From NCBI RefSeq assembly GCF_036013745.1, contig NZ_CP107880.1:558001-622000 (forward strand): 64,000 nucleotides of DNA. Reading direction: 5' to 3'. The notes beneath the pieces were generated by a model. It saw nothing but the letters and a program-made list of their open reading frames with translations, was not told the DNA's origin and ran no database searches. The position numbers and the translations under genes were made by a program. Numbering within the stretch: the stretch's first letter is position 1; the number at the start of each line of letters is the position of its first letter. Shown in pieces: positions 1 through 7,339 of this stretch. This DNA comes from Streptomyces sp. NBC_00483 (GTDB lineage: Bacteria > Actinomycetota > Actinomycetes > Streptomycetales > Streptomycetaceae).

Positions 1-89
1 GGACGATCGTGGCGGTCATCGGAAGGTCCACCCCCACATGCGGGGTTTGCTGAGCAGACGTTGTACGGGAGTGAGCACTTGTCGTCCTT
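1..89. other. Short region downstream of the precursor block
   Basis: No complete gene is visible. On the minus strand an ATG at 19-17, reading Met-Thr-Ala-Thr-Ile-Val before leaving the window, is preceded by a purine-rich stretch and could be the start of the next gene of the hmaS operon, about 70 nt after the fusion gene's stop. Six codons are too few to identify it. Confidence 0.25.
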
Positions 90-2516
90 TCAGTGCGAGG
101 CCGCCGTCCTGATGAACCGCGCAAGGCGAGCGGTTCCCTCATGGATGTCGGCGTGGGAGAGGTAGCTCACGGACAGCCGGAGCGTGCGCTCCCCACCGCC
201 CTGCGGATAGAAGTACGACATGGGCGTCCAGATGACGCCGAACTCCTCGGCCGAGCGCGCGAGTGCGGCGTTGTCGGCGAGGAAGGGGACGGTGACGGTG
301 AGGAAGAAGCCGCCGCTGGGACGGTTCCAGCTCACGCCCAGTTCCTGCCGTTCGGCTTCGGTGATCGAGGCCTCGAGTGCTCGGAGGGTGGCCTTCATGG
401 CTTCTCCGTAGTGGCACGCCGTGTCGACGTTGAGCTTGGTGACGCCGCCCTCGCCGGCGAGGAGCATTCCGCCGATCACGGCCTGACTGAGCGCCGAGGT
501 GTTAACCGTCACCATGCTCTTGATCCGGCTGAGCTCGTCGGCGAGCAGGCAGGTGCTGCCCGAGGGATCCGTGACGAGCTGGTCCGCGACCGCGTAGCCC
601 ACCCGGGCACCGGGCAGGAGCGTCTTGGCGAAGGAGCCCAGCTGGACCACGCGCCGGTCGCGATCGAGCGACTTGAGTGTCGGCAGTTGCCGCCCCGGGC
701 TCACCAGCCGGTAGGGGCTGTCCTCGAGGATCAGCAGGTCCTCGCGGGCGGCGAGCTTCAGCAGTTCGTGCCGCTCGTCCACCGTCATGACGCTGCCCGA
801 CGGGTTGGAGTGGTCGGGGATGACGTAGAAGGCGCGGGGGCGGCGGCCGCGGCCGCGTTCGGTCATGATGGCCGCTTCGAGAGCCGTGCAGCAAAACCCG
901 TCGGCGCCTTCTTCGACCGCGGTCGGCTCGATGTCGAGCAGGCGTGCGGCACCGGTGATCCCCACATAGCAGGGGCTGGAGACGAGCAGGGCGTCGTCCG
1001 GGCCGGCGATCAGGGCACGCAGAGCGAGCAGCATCGCCTCCTGGCAGCCCACGGTGACGACGATGGACTCGGCCGGCACATCGATGCTCTCGTCCAAGCG
1101 CAGCGAATCGGCGATGAGCCCGCGGATCAGCCCGCTGGTGGGGCCGTACTGGAAGAGTGTGTCGCGGACCTGAGCTGGAGAACTGCCGGTGGCGGCCAGG
1201 TGGTCCATGTAGCGACGGATGTGCGTGAAGAGCTGCTCGGAGTCGAAGAAGCCGTCGTACGGACGGCCGGGGGCGAAGGAGATCGCGTCGGGGTAGCGGT
1301 GTGTGATCTCGTTGAGGAAGTTCATCGTGTCCAGCACCGGGTCGGAGACGCTTCCGTGCAGCTCCTCCCTCAGCAGCCCGGAGACATGCGGACGCGATCG
1401 CTCGGTGGCGGCGGAACGCCCACCAATCTCCGGGGCGGACACAGCGCTTCCCGAGACCAGTTCGGGGCCGGCGTCGGCGACCGAGGGGCAGCCGGCGAGT
1501 GTCATCGCTTCCGCCAGCTCCTCCGTCACGATGCCGAGCACGTCCGCGACACCGTCCCGCCCCGCCGCTGCCAGGCCGTGCAGCACGGGGCGGCCCATCA
1601 GCACCGCGTCCGCCCCGAGTGCGAGAGCTGCCAGGACATCGCCGCCACGCCGGACGCCGCCGTCCAGCAGCACGGCGCAGCGGCCGGCGACCTCCGCGGA
1701 GACTTCGGGCAGGACGTCCAGTGTGGCCGCGGCTCCGTCCAGTTGGCGGCCGCCGTGGTTGGAGACGATGATCCCGTCCACGCCCGACTCCGTTGCCAGG
1801 CGGGCGTCATCGGCGGTCAGGATGCCCTTGAGCAGGACGGGCAGCGGGCTGACGGCGCGCAGCCACTCGACGACGGTCCAGTCGAGAGCCGGGTCGAACG
1901 CCTCCCGTGCGTGCTCGCCAGGTGCGGAGTAGCCGGTACCGGAGAGATTGGCCGGTTCGATCCCGGGCGGCAGCCGGAAGCCGTTGCGCTCGTCCCGCAG
2001 CCGACGGCCGAGGCGGGGGGTGTCGACGGTGAGAACCAGCGCCTCGAAGCCCGCCTCCACTGCGCGTTCGATGAGGGCGCGGGTCACGCCACGGTCGCGG
2101 AAGCAGTAGAGCTGCAGCCAGAGGGGGGCCGTGGTGACGGCCGCGATGTCGTGGAAGGCACGTCCGGCGAAGGTGCTGACGACGAGTGGGACTGCGGCTG
2201 CCCCGGTCGCCGCGGCCGTGGCCACCTCCCCGTCGGAGTGGGCCAGCGTGTGGTAGGCGACGGGCGCGACTCCCAGCGGCGCAGCCCAGGTGCGGCCGAG
2301 GATCCGGGTGCTGAGGGCGGGCCGCGTCACCGCGGAGAGCACCCGCGGGCGGAGCCGGACCCGGTCGAAGGCCGCCGTGTTGTCGGCGAGCGTCCGCTCG
2401 TCGCCCGCTCCGCCGGTGACGAAGTCCCACACTTCCGGGTCCAGGCGCCGCTGGGCCAGCTCGGCGTAGTCGGCCAGGGTCAACGTGCCGTCCGCTCCGT
2501 TGCCACCATCGTTCAT
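90..2516 (-). CDS. hmo/hpgT: Fused 4-hydroxymandelate oxidase / 4-hydroxyphenylglycine aminotransferase
   Basis: This 808-residue protein carries two enzymes that are separate in most Hpg pathways. Residues about 10-350 are an FMN-dependent alpha-hydroxyacid oxidase, with the family motif SNHGGRQLDG, and would oxidise 4-hydroxymandelate to 4-hydroxyphenylglyoxylate. Residues about 385-808 are a fold-type I PLP aminotransferase, with SFAKTLLPGARVGY holding the Schiff-base lysine. They would transaminate the glyoxylate to L-Hpg, classically with tyrosine as donor, which regenerates 4-hydroxyphenylpyruvate. The start ATG overlaps the hmaS stop as ATGA (2516-2513), so the two are translationally coupled. 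The frame is continuous through the junction at about residues 350-385, so it is a true fusion. From memory a similar fusion occurs in the enduracidin cluster. The two activities are clear; the amino donor is inferred. Confidence 0.93.
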   Translation of the reverse strand: MNDGGNGADGTLTLADYAELAQRRLDPEVWDFVTGGAGDERTLADNTAAFDRVRLRPRVLSAVTRPALSTRILGRTWAAPLGVAPVAYHTLAHSDGEVATAAATGAAAVPLVVSTFAGRAFHDIAAVTTAPLWLQLYCFRDRGVTRALIERAVEAGFEALVLTVDTPRLGRRLRDERNGFRLPPGIEPANLSGTGYSAPGEHAREAFDPALDWTVVEWLRAVSPLPVLLKGILTADDARLATESGVDGIIVSNHGGRQLDGAAATLDVLPEVSAEVAGRCAVLLDGGVRRGGDVLAALALGADAVLMGRPVLHGLAAAGRDGVADVLGIVTEELAEAMTLAGCPSVADAGPELVSGSAVSAPEIGGRSAATERSRPHVSGLLREELHGSVSDPVLDTMNFLNEITHRYPDAISFAPGRPYDGFFDSEQLFTHIRRYMDHLAATGSSPAQVRDTLFQYGPTSGLIRGLIADSLRLDESIDVPAESIVVTVGCQEAMLLALRALIAGPDDALLVSSPCYVGITGAARLLDIEPTAVEEGADGFCCTALEAAIMTERGRGRRPRAFYVIPDHSNPSGSVMTVDERHELLKLAAREDLLILEDSPYRLVSPGRQLPTLKSLDRDRRVVQLGSFAKTLLPGARVGYAVADQLVTDPSGSTCLLADELSRIKSMVTVNTSALSQAVIGGMLLAGEGGVTKLNVDTACHYGEAMKATLRALEASITEAERQELGVSWNRPSGGFFLTVTVPFLADNAALARSAEEFGVIWTPMSYFYPQGGGERTLRLSVSYLSHADIHEGTARLARFIRTAASH

Positions 2517-3532
2517 TCGGCGGCCAGCCGGTCGCGCTCAACCGCTTCGTACAGGGCGCGGATGTTGCCGCCGCCGAAGCCGCGGGAGCCGCGGCGCTGA
2601 ATCAGCTCGTAGAACAGCGTGTTGCGCTCGTGCGGTGAGCGGCTGAACAGTTGCAGTAGATCGCCCCATTCATCGCGGTCCGCCAGCACTTGAGCCGAGC
2701 GCAGCACGTCGATCTCCGCCCGCAGCCCCGGAAGGCGTTCGGCCAGGCCGTCGTAGTAGCTGTCCGGAACGTCCAGGAACTCCACGCCCCGGTCCCCGAA
2801 CTCGTGGACCGCGTGAACGATGCTTTCCACCAGGAACGCCAGGTGTTGCACCCCTGGGCCGCTGTTCCGCTCGAGGAAGGCGTCGAGTTGGCCCGTGCCC
2901 TTCTGCTGGTCGGGTGCGACGAGCGTGAAGGTGACCCGGCCCGACGAACTGCGCACCACGACGGAGTCCATGGCGTGCTCGCCGACGTCCACGTACTCGG
3001 AGGAGTAGCGGGACAGCCCGAAGGCGTCGCTGTAGAAGTCGGCGTAGCCGGCGAGCGAGCGGCCCTCCACACAGATCGCAATGTGGTCGAGCAACTGGAT
3101 TCGGCCGGTGCCCGGACTGCTCGACCCGTCCGGCAGCGCGGCCCAGTCGGGCCCGCCGAACAGGCCCGAGCCGTGCGTGCGGGAAACGAGGGTGTGCACG
3201 ACGCCGCCGAATCCGGAGACCGTCCGGGTGTCCTTCGTGGAAGCAGTCATCGAGGCTCCCGCAGCCACCGCCGACCGCGCGCTCTGGTCGACGTCGTCAC
3301 AGGCCAGCGCGATATCGGCAATACCGTCCCCGTGCGTGCCGAGGAACTCCCAAGTGGCCGGCCCCGTGGTGACCACGAGTTTCACGCTGCCCTGCTGCAG
3401 CAGCGCGGAACTCCGGTCGACGCCCACCGACTCCGCGGTCTGCCTGAACCCCATCGATGAGACGAAATAGTCGACGACCGATTTCTTCTTGCTCGTATAC
3501 AGCTCAACGTATGCGACGTCATGCACAGCCAT
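2513..3532 (-). CDS. hmaS: 4-hydroxymandelate synthase
   Basis: A non-haem Fe(II) dioxygenase of the 4-hydroxyphenylpyruvate dioxygenase (HPPD) fold that converts 4-hydroxyphenylpyruvate to L-4-hydroxymandelate, the first committed step to Hpg. Length is 339 aa from the chosen ATG at 3532, which has GGGAGG six bases upstream; an in-frame start at 3556 has no better support. The three iron ligands are visible as the His in LLDHIAI, the His in GVQHLAF and the Glu in FYELIQRRG. The C-terminal RGSRGFGGGNIRALYEA resembles HmaS rather than housekeeping HPPD. Coupling to the oxidase/aminotransferase gene and the nearby prephenate dehydrogenase argue for HmaS over HPPD, though fold alone cannot separate them. 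It has its own upstream region with a candidate promoter and activator site. Confidence 0.92.
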   Translation of the reverse strand: MAVHDVAYVELYTSKKKSVVDYFVSSMGFRQTAESVGVDRSSALLQQGSVKLVVTTGPATWEFLGTHGDGIADIALACDDVDQSARSAVAAGASMTASTKDTRTVSGFGGVVHTLVSRTHGSGLFGGPDWAALPDGSSSPGTGRIQLLDHIAICVEGRSLAGYADFYSDAFGLSRYSSEYVDVGEHAMDSVVVRSSSGRVTFTLVAPDQQKGTGQLDAFLERNSGPGVQHLAFLVESIVHAVHEFGDRGVEFLDVPDSYYDGLAERLPGLRAEIDVLRSAQVLADRDEWGDLLQLFSRSPHERNTLFYELIQRRGSRGFGGGNIRALYEAVERDRLAAE

Positions 3533-3608
3533 GTATTGCCTCCCGGGCGGGCTCAATACCGATTTGGCGCGTCACCAGCGCCATTCCTGCTGACCCAAGG
3601 CCCGACGC

Positions 3609-3638
3609 ACTATGACGTGTCACGTTTCCGAAGAACAA
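3609..3638 (-). promoter_or_regulatory. Candidate promoter for hmaS
   Basis: On the minus strand TTGTTC (3638-3633) and CATAGT (3614-3609) are separated by 18 bases, about 75 bases upstream of the hmaS start. The match to the vegetative consensus is only fair. The position just downstream of the candidate activator site at 3661-3688 supports it. Confidence 0.35.
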
Positions 3639-3660
3639 GGCCGTACAACTGCACAACCGT

Positions 3661-3688
3661 GTCCAACTGACGCGGTACGCACTTGAAC
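3661..3688. promoter_or_regulatory. Candidate StrR/Bbr-type operator upstream of hmaS
   Basis: Imperfect palindrome: GTCCAACTG on the left and CACTTGAAC on the right with 10 bases between. The known StrR-family site is GTTCRACTG-N11-CRGTYGAAC, and the Bbr form is GTCCAA-N17-TTGGAC. This copy has one base less between the half-sites and a few mismatches. It lies about 23 bases upstream of the candidate -35 of hmaS, the expected place for an activator. Confidence 0.4.
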
Positions 3689-3786
3689 ACCCCCCGGTGA
3701 CCTTTCGGGGATTGATGGTCACGGCAGCCGCACGCCTTGATCCTTAATGCGCCTCGGCAGGTCAGGAGGTGGCTGCGGAAACGAGG

Positions 3787-3837
3787 ACGGCCACCGCAAT
3801 CATGATCGCCCCTACGGACGACAGACGCGGTGGCCGT
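3787..3837 (-). terminator. Hairpin downstream of the cold-shock-domain gene
   Basis: Perfect 11-bp arms ACGGCCACCGC (3787-3797) and GCGGTGGCCGT (3827-3837) flank a 29-base loop. It starts about 38 bases after the stop of the cold-shock-domain gene, before the hmaS promoter region. It probably ends the tyrA/cold-shock transcript. There is no T-run, as is common in Streptomyces. Confidence 0.5.
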
Positions 3838-3875
3838 GGCAGCCAATGATCAACTCGCTGTGAGCGCCATTGGGT

Positions 3876-4337
3876 TCACCATTCGATCCATCCGTGACTC
3901 TCGCTGAATTTCACCAATTCTTGGCGGAGCTGCAAAACCTGATCCGCCGTCAGAGACGGTCCCGCCTTCAGCAGCAATTCGGTGATCTCCCTGGTGTACT
4001 CCACACCCGTGAGCACGTCACACATCGAATCGTCGCCGTCCTCCGACGTGACCGTCCCGCCTTTCCCGCTGGGCACCGACAGCGTCGGCGCCGCGGAAGC
4101 GTCGGCCCCGTCGGCGGTTTGAGCAAGCCTGATACCCGAGGCCTTCAGCCCTCGCCCACCGTCCTCGACCTCGAATTCGACCGCCAGCCCCGAGCGCAGA
4201 GACGCCTCGGGAATCAGCAGGTCGTTCACGTGCAGGAAGATGTCCTCCCCAGCACCGTCCGGAGCGATGAAGCCGTAACCCCGCGAGCTGTCGAACCGCA
4301 CCACACGTCCAGAAGCCACACGTACCCCCCAACACAT
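3876..4337 (-). CDS. Cold-shock-domain protein with a C-terminal extension
   Basis: About 153 aa. Residues about 7-70 are a cold-shock (OB-fold) domain: GRVVRFDSSRGYGFI carries the RNP1-like GYGFI and DIFLHVNDLL carries RNP2, so single-stranded RNA or DNA binding is expected. The rest, about residues 85-153, is a low-complexity Ser/Gly/Asp linker followed by a predicted helical tail (EITELLLKAG...QLRQELVKF) that ordinary Csp proteins of about 67 aa lack; I do not recognise it. The frame is open upstream to 4460, overlapping tyrA, but ATG 4337 has AAGGGG at good spacing; GTG 4319 is an alternative. It sits between tyrA and hmaS on the same strand. A regulatory role in translation or transcript folding is possible but not shown. 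Confidence 0.75.
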   Translation of the reverse strand: MCWGVRVASGRVVRFDSSRGYGFIAPDGAGEDIFLHVNDLLIPEASLRSGLAVEFEVEDGGRGLKASGIRLAQTADGADASAAPTLSVPSGKGGTVTSEDGDDSMCDVLTGVEYTREITELLLKAGPSLTADQVLQLRQELVKFSESHGWIEW

Positions 4338-4444
4338 CTGGGCCCCTTGCCCAGCCACCATGTGCGGGGATCGTAGCTCTTGCACCGGCCCGGCACAGAA
4401 GTGCTCAACCACAGCCCGACGCGGGCCCCCTCGTTCAACACGCT

Positions 4445-5542
4445 TCAGCGCCGTCGCCATTCGCCGTTGCGGAGTTCCGTCGTGAGCACGTCCATCAGAT
4501 CCCGGGCCACGCTCAGATGGACCAGCCCGGCCGGCTGGCCGGCCGAGTGCTCGAGGCGTACGTCCTCGACGTTGACGCCGGCGCGCGAGGCATCGGTGAA
4601 GAGCCGGGCCAACTCGCCCGGCTGGTCGCCGATCTCGATCGTCACCGTCTCGTACTGCTCCGGCAGAATGCCGCGTTTTGCGGGGATCCGGGCGCGGCCC
4701 GACCGGCCGCGACGCAGCAGGTCCTCGACCGTACGCGCGCCGCCTTCACGCTTCTCCTCGTCCGTGGCCGCCATGGCGCGCAGACCCGCGACGGCGTCGT
4801 CCATTCCGCCCGACAGCTCCTCGAGAAGGTCGGCCACCACCAGTGCGTTGGCGCCGAGGATGTCCACCCACAATCCCGGGTCCGCAGCCGCGATGCGGGT
4901 GAGGTCCTGGACGCCCGAGCCCGCGAGGCGCACTGCCCGCTCCTCGGCCCGCTCCAGGAGAGCTGCGACCAGGCTCGCCACAACGTGCGGAGCGTGCGAG
5001 ACGAGGCCGACCGCCCGGTCATGCACGTCTGCCTCCATGACCACGGGCACGGCCCCGCACAGGGCCACGAGTTCGAGCGTGGTGTTCAGCGTCTCGGTGT
5101 CGGCGTCGGGCGTCGGGGTGAGGACCCAGTTGCACCCGACGAAGAGGTCCGCACGGGCGGCGAGGGGGCCGCTGCGCTCACTGCCCGCCATCGGGTGGCC
5201 ACCGACATAGCGTGCGGTGTCGCAGTCCCGGGCGAGAGCTTCCTGCTGCGGGCCGGACTTCACGCTGGCCACATCGGTGTAGTGCCGCGCGACGCCGTCG
5301 GCCTGCAGACCGACGAGGACGTCGGTCACCAGCGCCGGGGGCACGGCCACGACGGCCAGATCCACGGATTGCCGCGGGGCCTCCACCGTGCCGGCGCCGA
5401 GCGAGGACGCGATCCTCACTGCGGCAGGATCCGCGTCCCGCAGATGCACAGCCACGCCGCGGGCCTTCAGAGCGAGCGCGGCCGAGGTCCCTATCAGACC
5501 CGTACCGACCACGAGAGCACTTTCCATGGTGACCGCATCCAT
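4445..5542 (-). CDS. tyrA: Prephenate dehydrogenase with C-terminal ACT domain
   Basis: Oxidatively decarboxylates prephenate to 4-hydroxyphenylpyruvate with NAD(P). The N-terminal Rossmann motif is ALVVGTGLIGTSAAL (GxGxxG), followed by HPMAGSERSG typical of TyrA. The last ~75 residues (TVTIEIGDQPGELARLFTDA) form an ACT-like domain, often a site of aromatic feedback control. Length is about 365 aa from ATG 5542. The frame is open to 5758, but the extra N-terminus is not conserved-looking and would overlap the divergent promoter. A second ATG at 5527 is also possible. A cluster-borne copy feeds 4-hydroxyphenylpyruvate to HmaS, and tyrosine if the tyrosine-type modules load it. It is a duplicate of the housekeeping function, so relaxed feedback is likely but not visible. 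Confidence 0.92.
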   Translation of the reverse strand: MDAVTMESALVVGTGLIGTSAALALKARGVAVHLRDADPAAVRIASSLGAGTVEAPRQSVDLAVVAVPPALVTDVLVGLQADGVARHYTDVASVKSGPQQEALARDCDTARYVGGHPMAGSERSGPLAARADLFVGCNWVLTPTPDADTETLNTTLELVALCGAVPVVMEADVHDRAVGLVSHAPHVVASLVAALLERAEERAVRLAGSGVQDLTRIAAADPGLWVDILGANALVVADLLEELSGGMDDAVAGLRAMAATDEEKREGGARTVEDLLRRGRSGRARIPAKRGILPEQYETVTIEIGDQPGELARLFTDASRAGVNVEDVRLEHSAGQPAGLVHLSVARDLMDVLTTELRNGEWRRR

Positions 5543-5740
5543 TTCCTTGGCAGTAAACGGCTGAGGATGCTGCGGACAAGGCGCGGGGGCACTCAACATC
5601 CAATGTCCGGGCAACTGCCCTGGTGACGTGTTTCGCACCGGTTCGGACACTGGAGCGGATGATGATATTCCATTTCCTGCCGGAATCACAGGGTCCACAC
5701 ATTGTGATCTGTTTTCCCGCTGGCCGCATATCTCACTTGG

Positions 5741-5768
5741 TTGACATCGCAACACCACAAGCTAGCCT
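5741..5768 (+). promoter_or_regulatory. Candidate promoter for the regulator gene
   Basis: TTGACA (5741-5746) and TAGCCT (5763-5768) are separated by 16 bases and read rightward toward the StrR-type regulator. The -35 is a perfect consensus and the -10 is moderate. The region 5543-6036 holds no other convincing gene. Confidence 0.5.
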
Positions 5769-6010
5769 ATGAAGGACGAAACAGGGGCGGGAGCGAACGG
5801 GGGTAACCGCGCTGTGGTGAGAGGTTTTCACTGGGTTGCGAGAAGCGGTCGGCCGCATTCTTTCAGTGCGTGCTGCAGGTTCCGCTAGCCACGGCCTTTC
5901 TTTTTTGGCACAACCTCTCCATTCCGGCATTCACGCGAATCCGCCGCCTACGTACATCACGTACGGGCGGCCAGTAGCTGTGTCGGCTCGCGGGTGCCTA
6001 CCCCTGTCAG

Positions 6011-6041
6011 CTCAAACTTCACTACCGGGGGATGGTTTGAG
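6011..6041. promoter_or_regulatory. Inverted repeat at the start of the first regulator
   Basis: CTCAAAC (6011-6017) and GTTTGAG (6035-6041) are perfect 7-bp arms 17 bases apart, overlapping the likely TTG start. The geometry resembles StrR-type sites but the half-site is not the known one. It could be an autoregulatory operator or a leader hairpin masking the start. Confidence 0.3.
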
Positions 6042-7158
6042 TAGCCTTGAGCACGGAACGAACGGGATTAACCTCGAGTCGGCAAACTTATCGGCAGATG
6101 CCGAGGGGGATCTGGAGCTTCTACCAGAAGAAGTTTCGGAACTACCCATAGCGCTACTGCAGTTCAGCGAATCACCTCGCCTGGTGGGGCAGAGCAAGAA
6201 ATACACCGAGCAACTCGCGCAGAGCGAGACACCATTTCCGCCCATACTGGTGAACGGGCGGAATATGCAGGTGATCGACGGCGTGCATCGCGTCCTGGCG
6301 ACCATCCTCAAAGGCCGGAAAACCATCGAGGCACGCGTCGTGAATTTATCACGGAACGACGCCTTTCTGCTCGCCATCAAATCAAATACACAACACGGCC
6401 TGCCGCTGTCGCTGGCCGACCGACGTGCGGCGGCAGCGCGACTCAGCGCCTCCCATCCCCACTTGTCCGATCGCATGATCGGAGAGGCGTCCGGGCTGAG
6501 CGCCAAGAGCGTGGCCGTCATCCGGCGTTCAACTGCGTCCGGGGCGGAGTTGAACGTCCGCGTCGGCAGGGACGGCAGAGCCCGGGCAGTGGACCGGGCG
6601 GCAGGCCGGCACCGGGCCGCAGAGGTGATCGCCCTGAACCCGCAGGCCTCCTTGCGGGAAGTGGCACGCCGTGCCGGGATCTCGCCGGCGACGGCGAGTG
6701 ACGTGCGCAAGCGGGTCCTCGCCGGCGAGGACGTCGTCGGCGAGTCGCCGAGGACGACCGCCATCGCCCTGGAGTCGTCGCCGGAGTCGGCCCCCGAGCC
6801 TCCGCAGATCCAGGTGCAGGAGAAGCAGGAGAAGCAGGAGAAGCAGCAGAAGCAGCAGAAGCAGCAGAAGCAGCAGAAGCCGATATCCCTGCTGAAACCG
6901 TTGCTGCACGATCCCGCCATCCTCGACGCGGACCTGGGCAGACGGCTGGTGAGCACGCTGCGGAAGAACCTCGTGGGGCACTACCAGTGGCTCGAACTGG
7001 CCGACGCCGTGCCGTCGCACTGCGGTGCCCTGGTCATCGCGCTGGCGCAGCAGAACGCGGACAAGTGGCAGGCATTCGCGCAGGCACTGGACGAGCGGGC
7101 GCTCCCCTCACCTCAACTCGCCGCAGACCAGGACGACTGCGCAGCGCCGGCGAGTTGA
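6037..7158 (+). CDS. StrR/ParB-type pathway-specific regulator, copy 1
   Basis: Member of the StrR, Bbr, Tei15* family that activates antibiotic clusters. A ParB-like N-terminal part (PPILVNGRNMQVIDGVHRVLA, then NTQHGLPLSLADRRAAAARL) is followed by a helix-turn-helix (SDRMIGEASGLSAKSVAVIRR) and a second HTH-like segment (SLREVARRAGISPATASDVRKR). A Gln/Lys/Glu repeat linker at about residues 262-281 (counted from this start) leads to a C-terminal domain. The start is uncertain. TTG 6037 with GGGGGA upstream gives 373 aa; the frame is open to TTG 5836 (440 aa), but those extra residues do not look conserved. Two TTA leucine codons (6088, 6346) suggest bldA-dependent translation. It is a paralogue of the next gene and probably binds the palindromes at 13660 and 3661. 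Confidence 0.88.
   Translation: MSSLEHGTNGINLESANLSADAEGDLELLPEEVSELPIALLQFSESPRLVGQSKKYTEQLAQSETPFPPILVNGRNMQVIDGVHRVLATILKGRKTIEARVVNLSRNDAFLLAIKSNTQHGLPLSLADRRAAAARLSASHPHLSDRMIGEASGLSAKSVAVIRRSTASGAELNVRVGRDGRARAVDRAAGRHRAAEVIALNPQASLREVARRAGISPATASDVRKRVLAGEDVVGESPRTTAIALESSPESAPEPPQIQVQEKQEKQEKQQKQQKQQKQQKPISLLKPLLHDPAILDADLGRRLVSTLRKNLVGHYQWLELADAVPSHCGALVIALAQQNADKWQAFAQALDERALPSPQLAADQDDCAAPAS
6820..6879 (+). repeat. In-frame 9-bp tandem repeat encoding a Gln/Lys-rich linker
   Basis: About six and two-thirds copies of a 9-base unit (GAGAAGCAG three times, then CAGAAGCAG three times and a partial copy). It encodes Glu/Gln-Lys-Gln repeats between the DNA-binding and C-terminal parts of the regulator. 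Because the unit is a multiple of three, slippage changes linker length without a frameshift. Confidence 0.9.
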
Positions 7159-7339
7159 ACCGGTACCGACGCCGCAGGACGACGCCGGTCCCCCGCTCGC
7201 CTACCGCTGAACGTGCCCGCATTTCCGTGTCCCGCCGCGGACCACCATCACCGGAAAACCAGCCAACCGCTTGCCGGTCGCGTCACCCTTTCCGCACCCC
7301 CACGCGAAATGGCAGCCGCCCACACGCGAGGTGATCGCA

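Noticed and set aside
93..2600. Long plus-strand open frame opposite the oxidase/aminotransferase fusion
   Set aside because: It is the antisense shadow of a high-GC gene; its product is Arg/Gly/Asp-rich low complexity with no domain, while the minus strand shows two complete enzymes.
3519..3846. Small minus-strand frames in the hmaS upstream region
   Set aside because: No ribosome site, no recognisable domain, and they overlap the terminator and promoter elements.
5543..5758. N-terminal extension of prephenate dehydrogenase
   Set aside because: Conserved TyrA sequence begins a few residues after ATG 5542, and the extension would overlap the divergent promoter.
5836..6036. N-terminal extension of the first StrR-like regulator
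   Set aside because: The sequence before TTG 6037 does not resemble the family, the ribosome site for 5836 is poorly spaced, and the region is better read as leader with a promoter.
6820..6879. CRISPR-like or noncoding repeat
   Set aside because: Units are 9 bases, contiguous, without spacers, and in frame inside a coding region.
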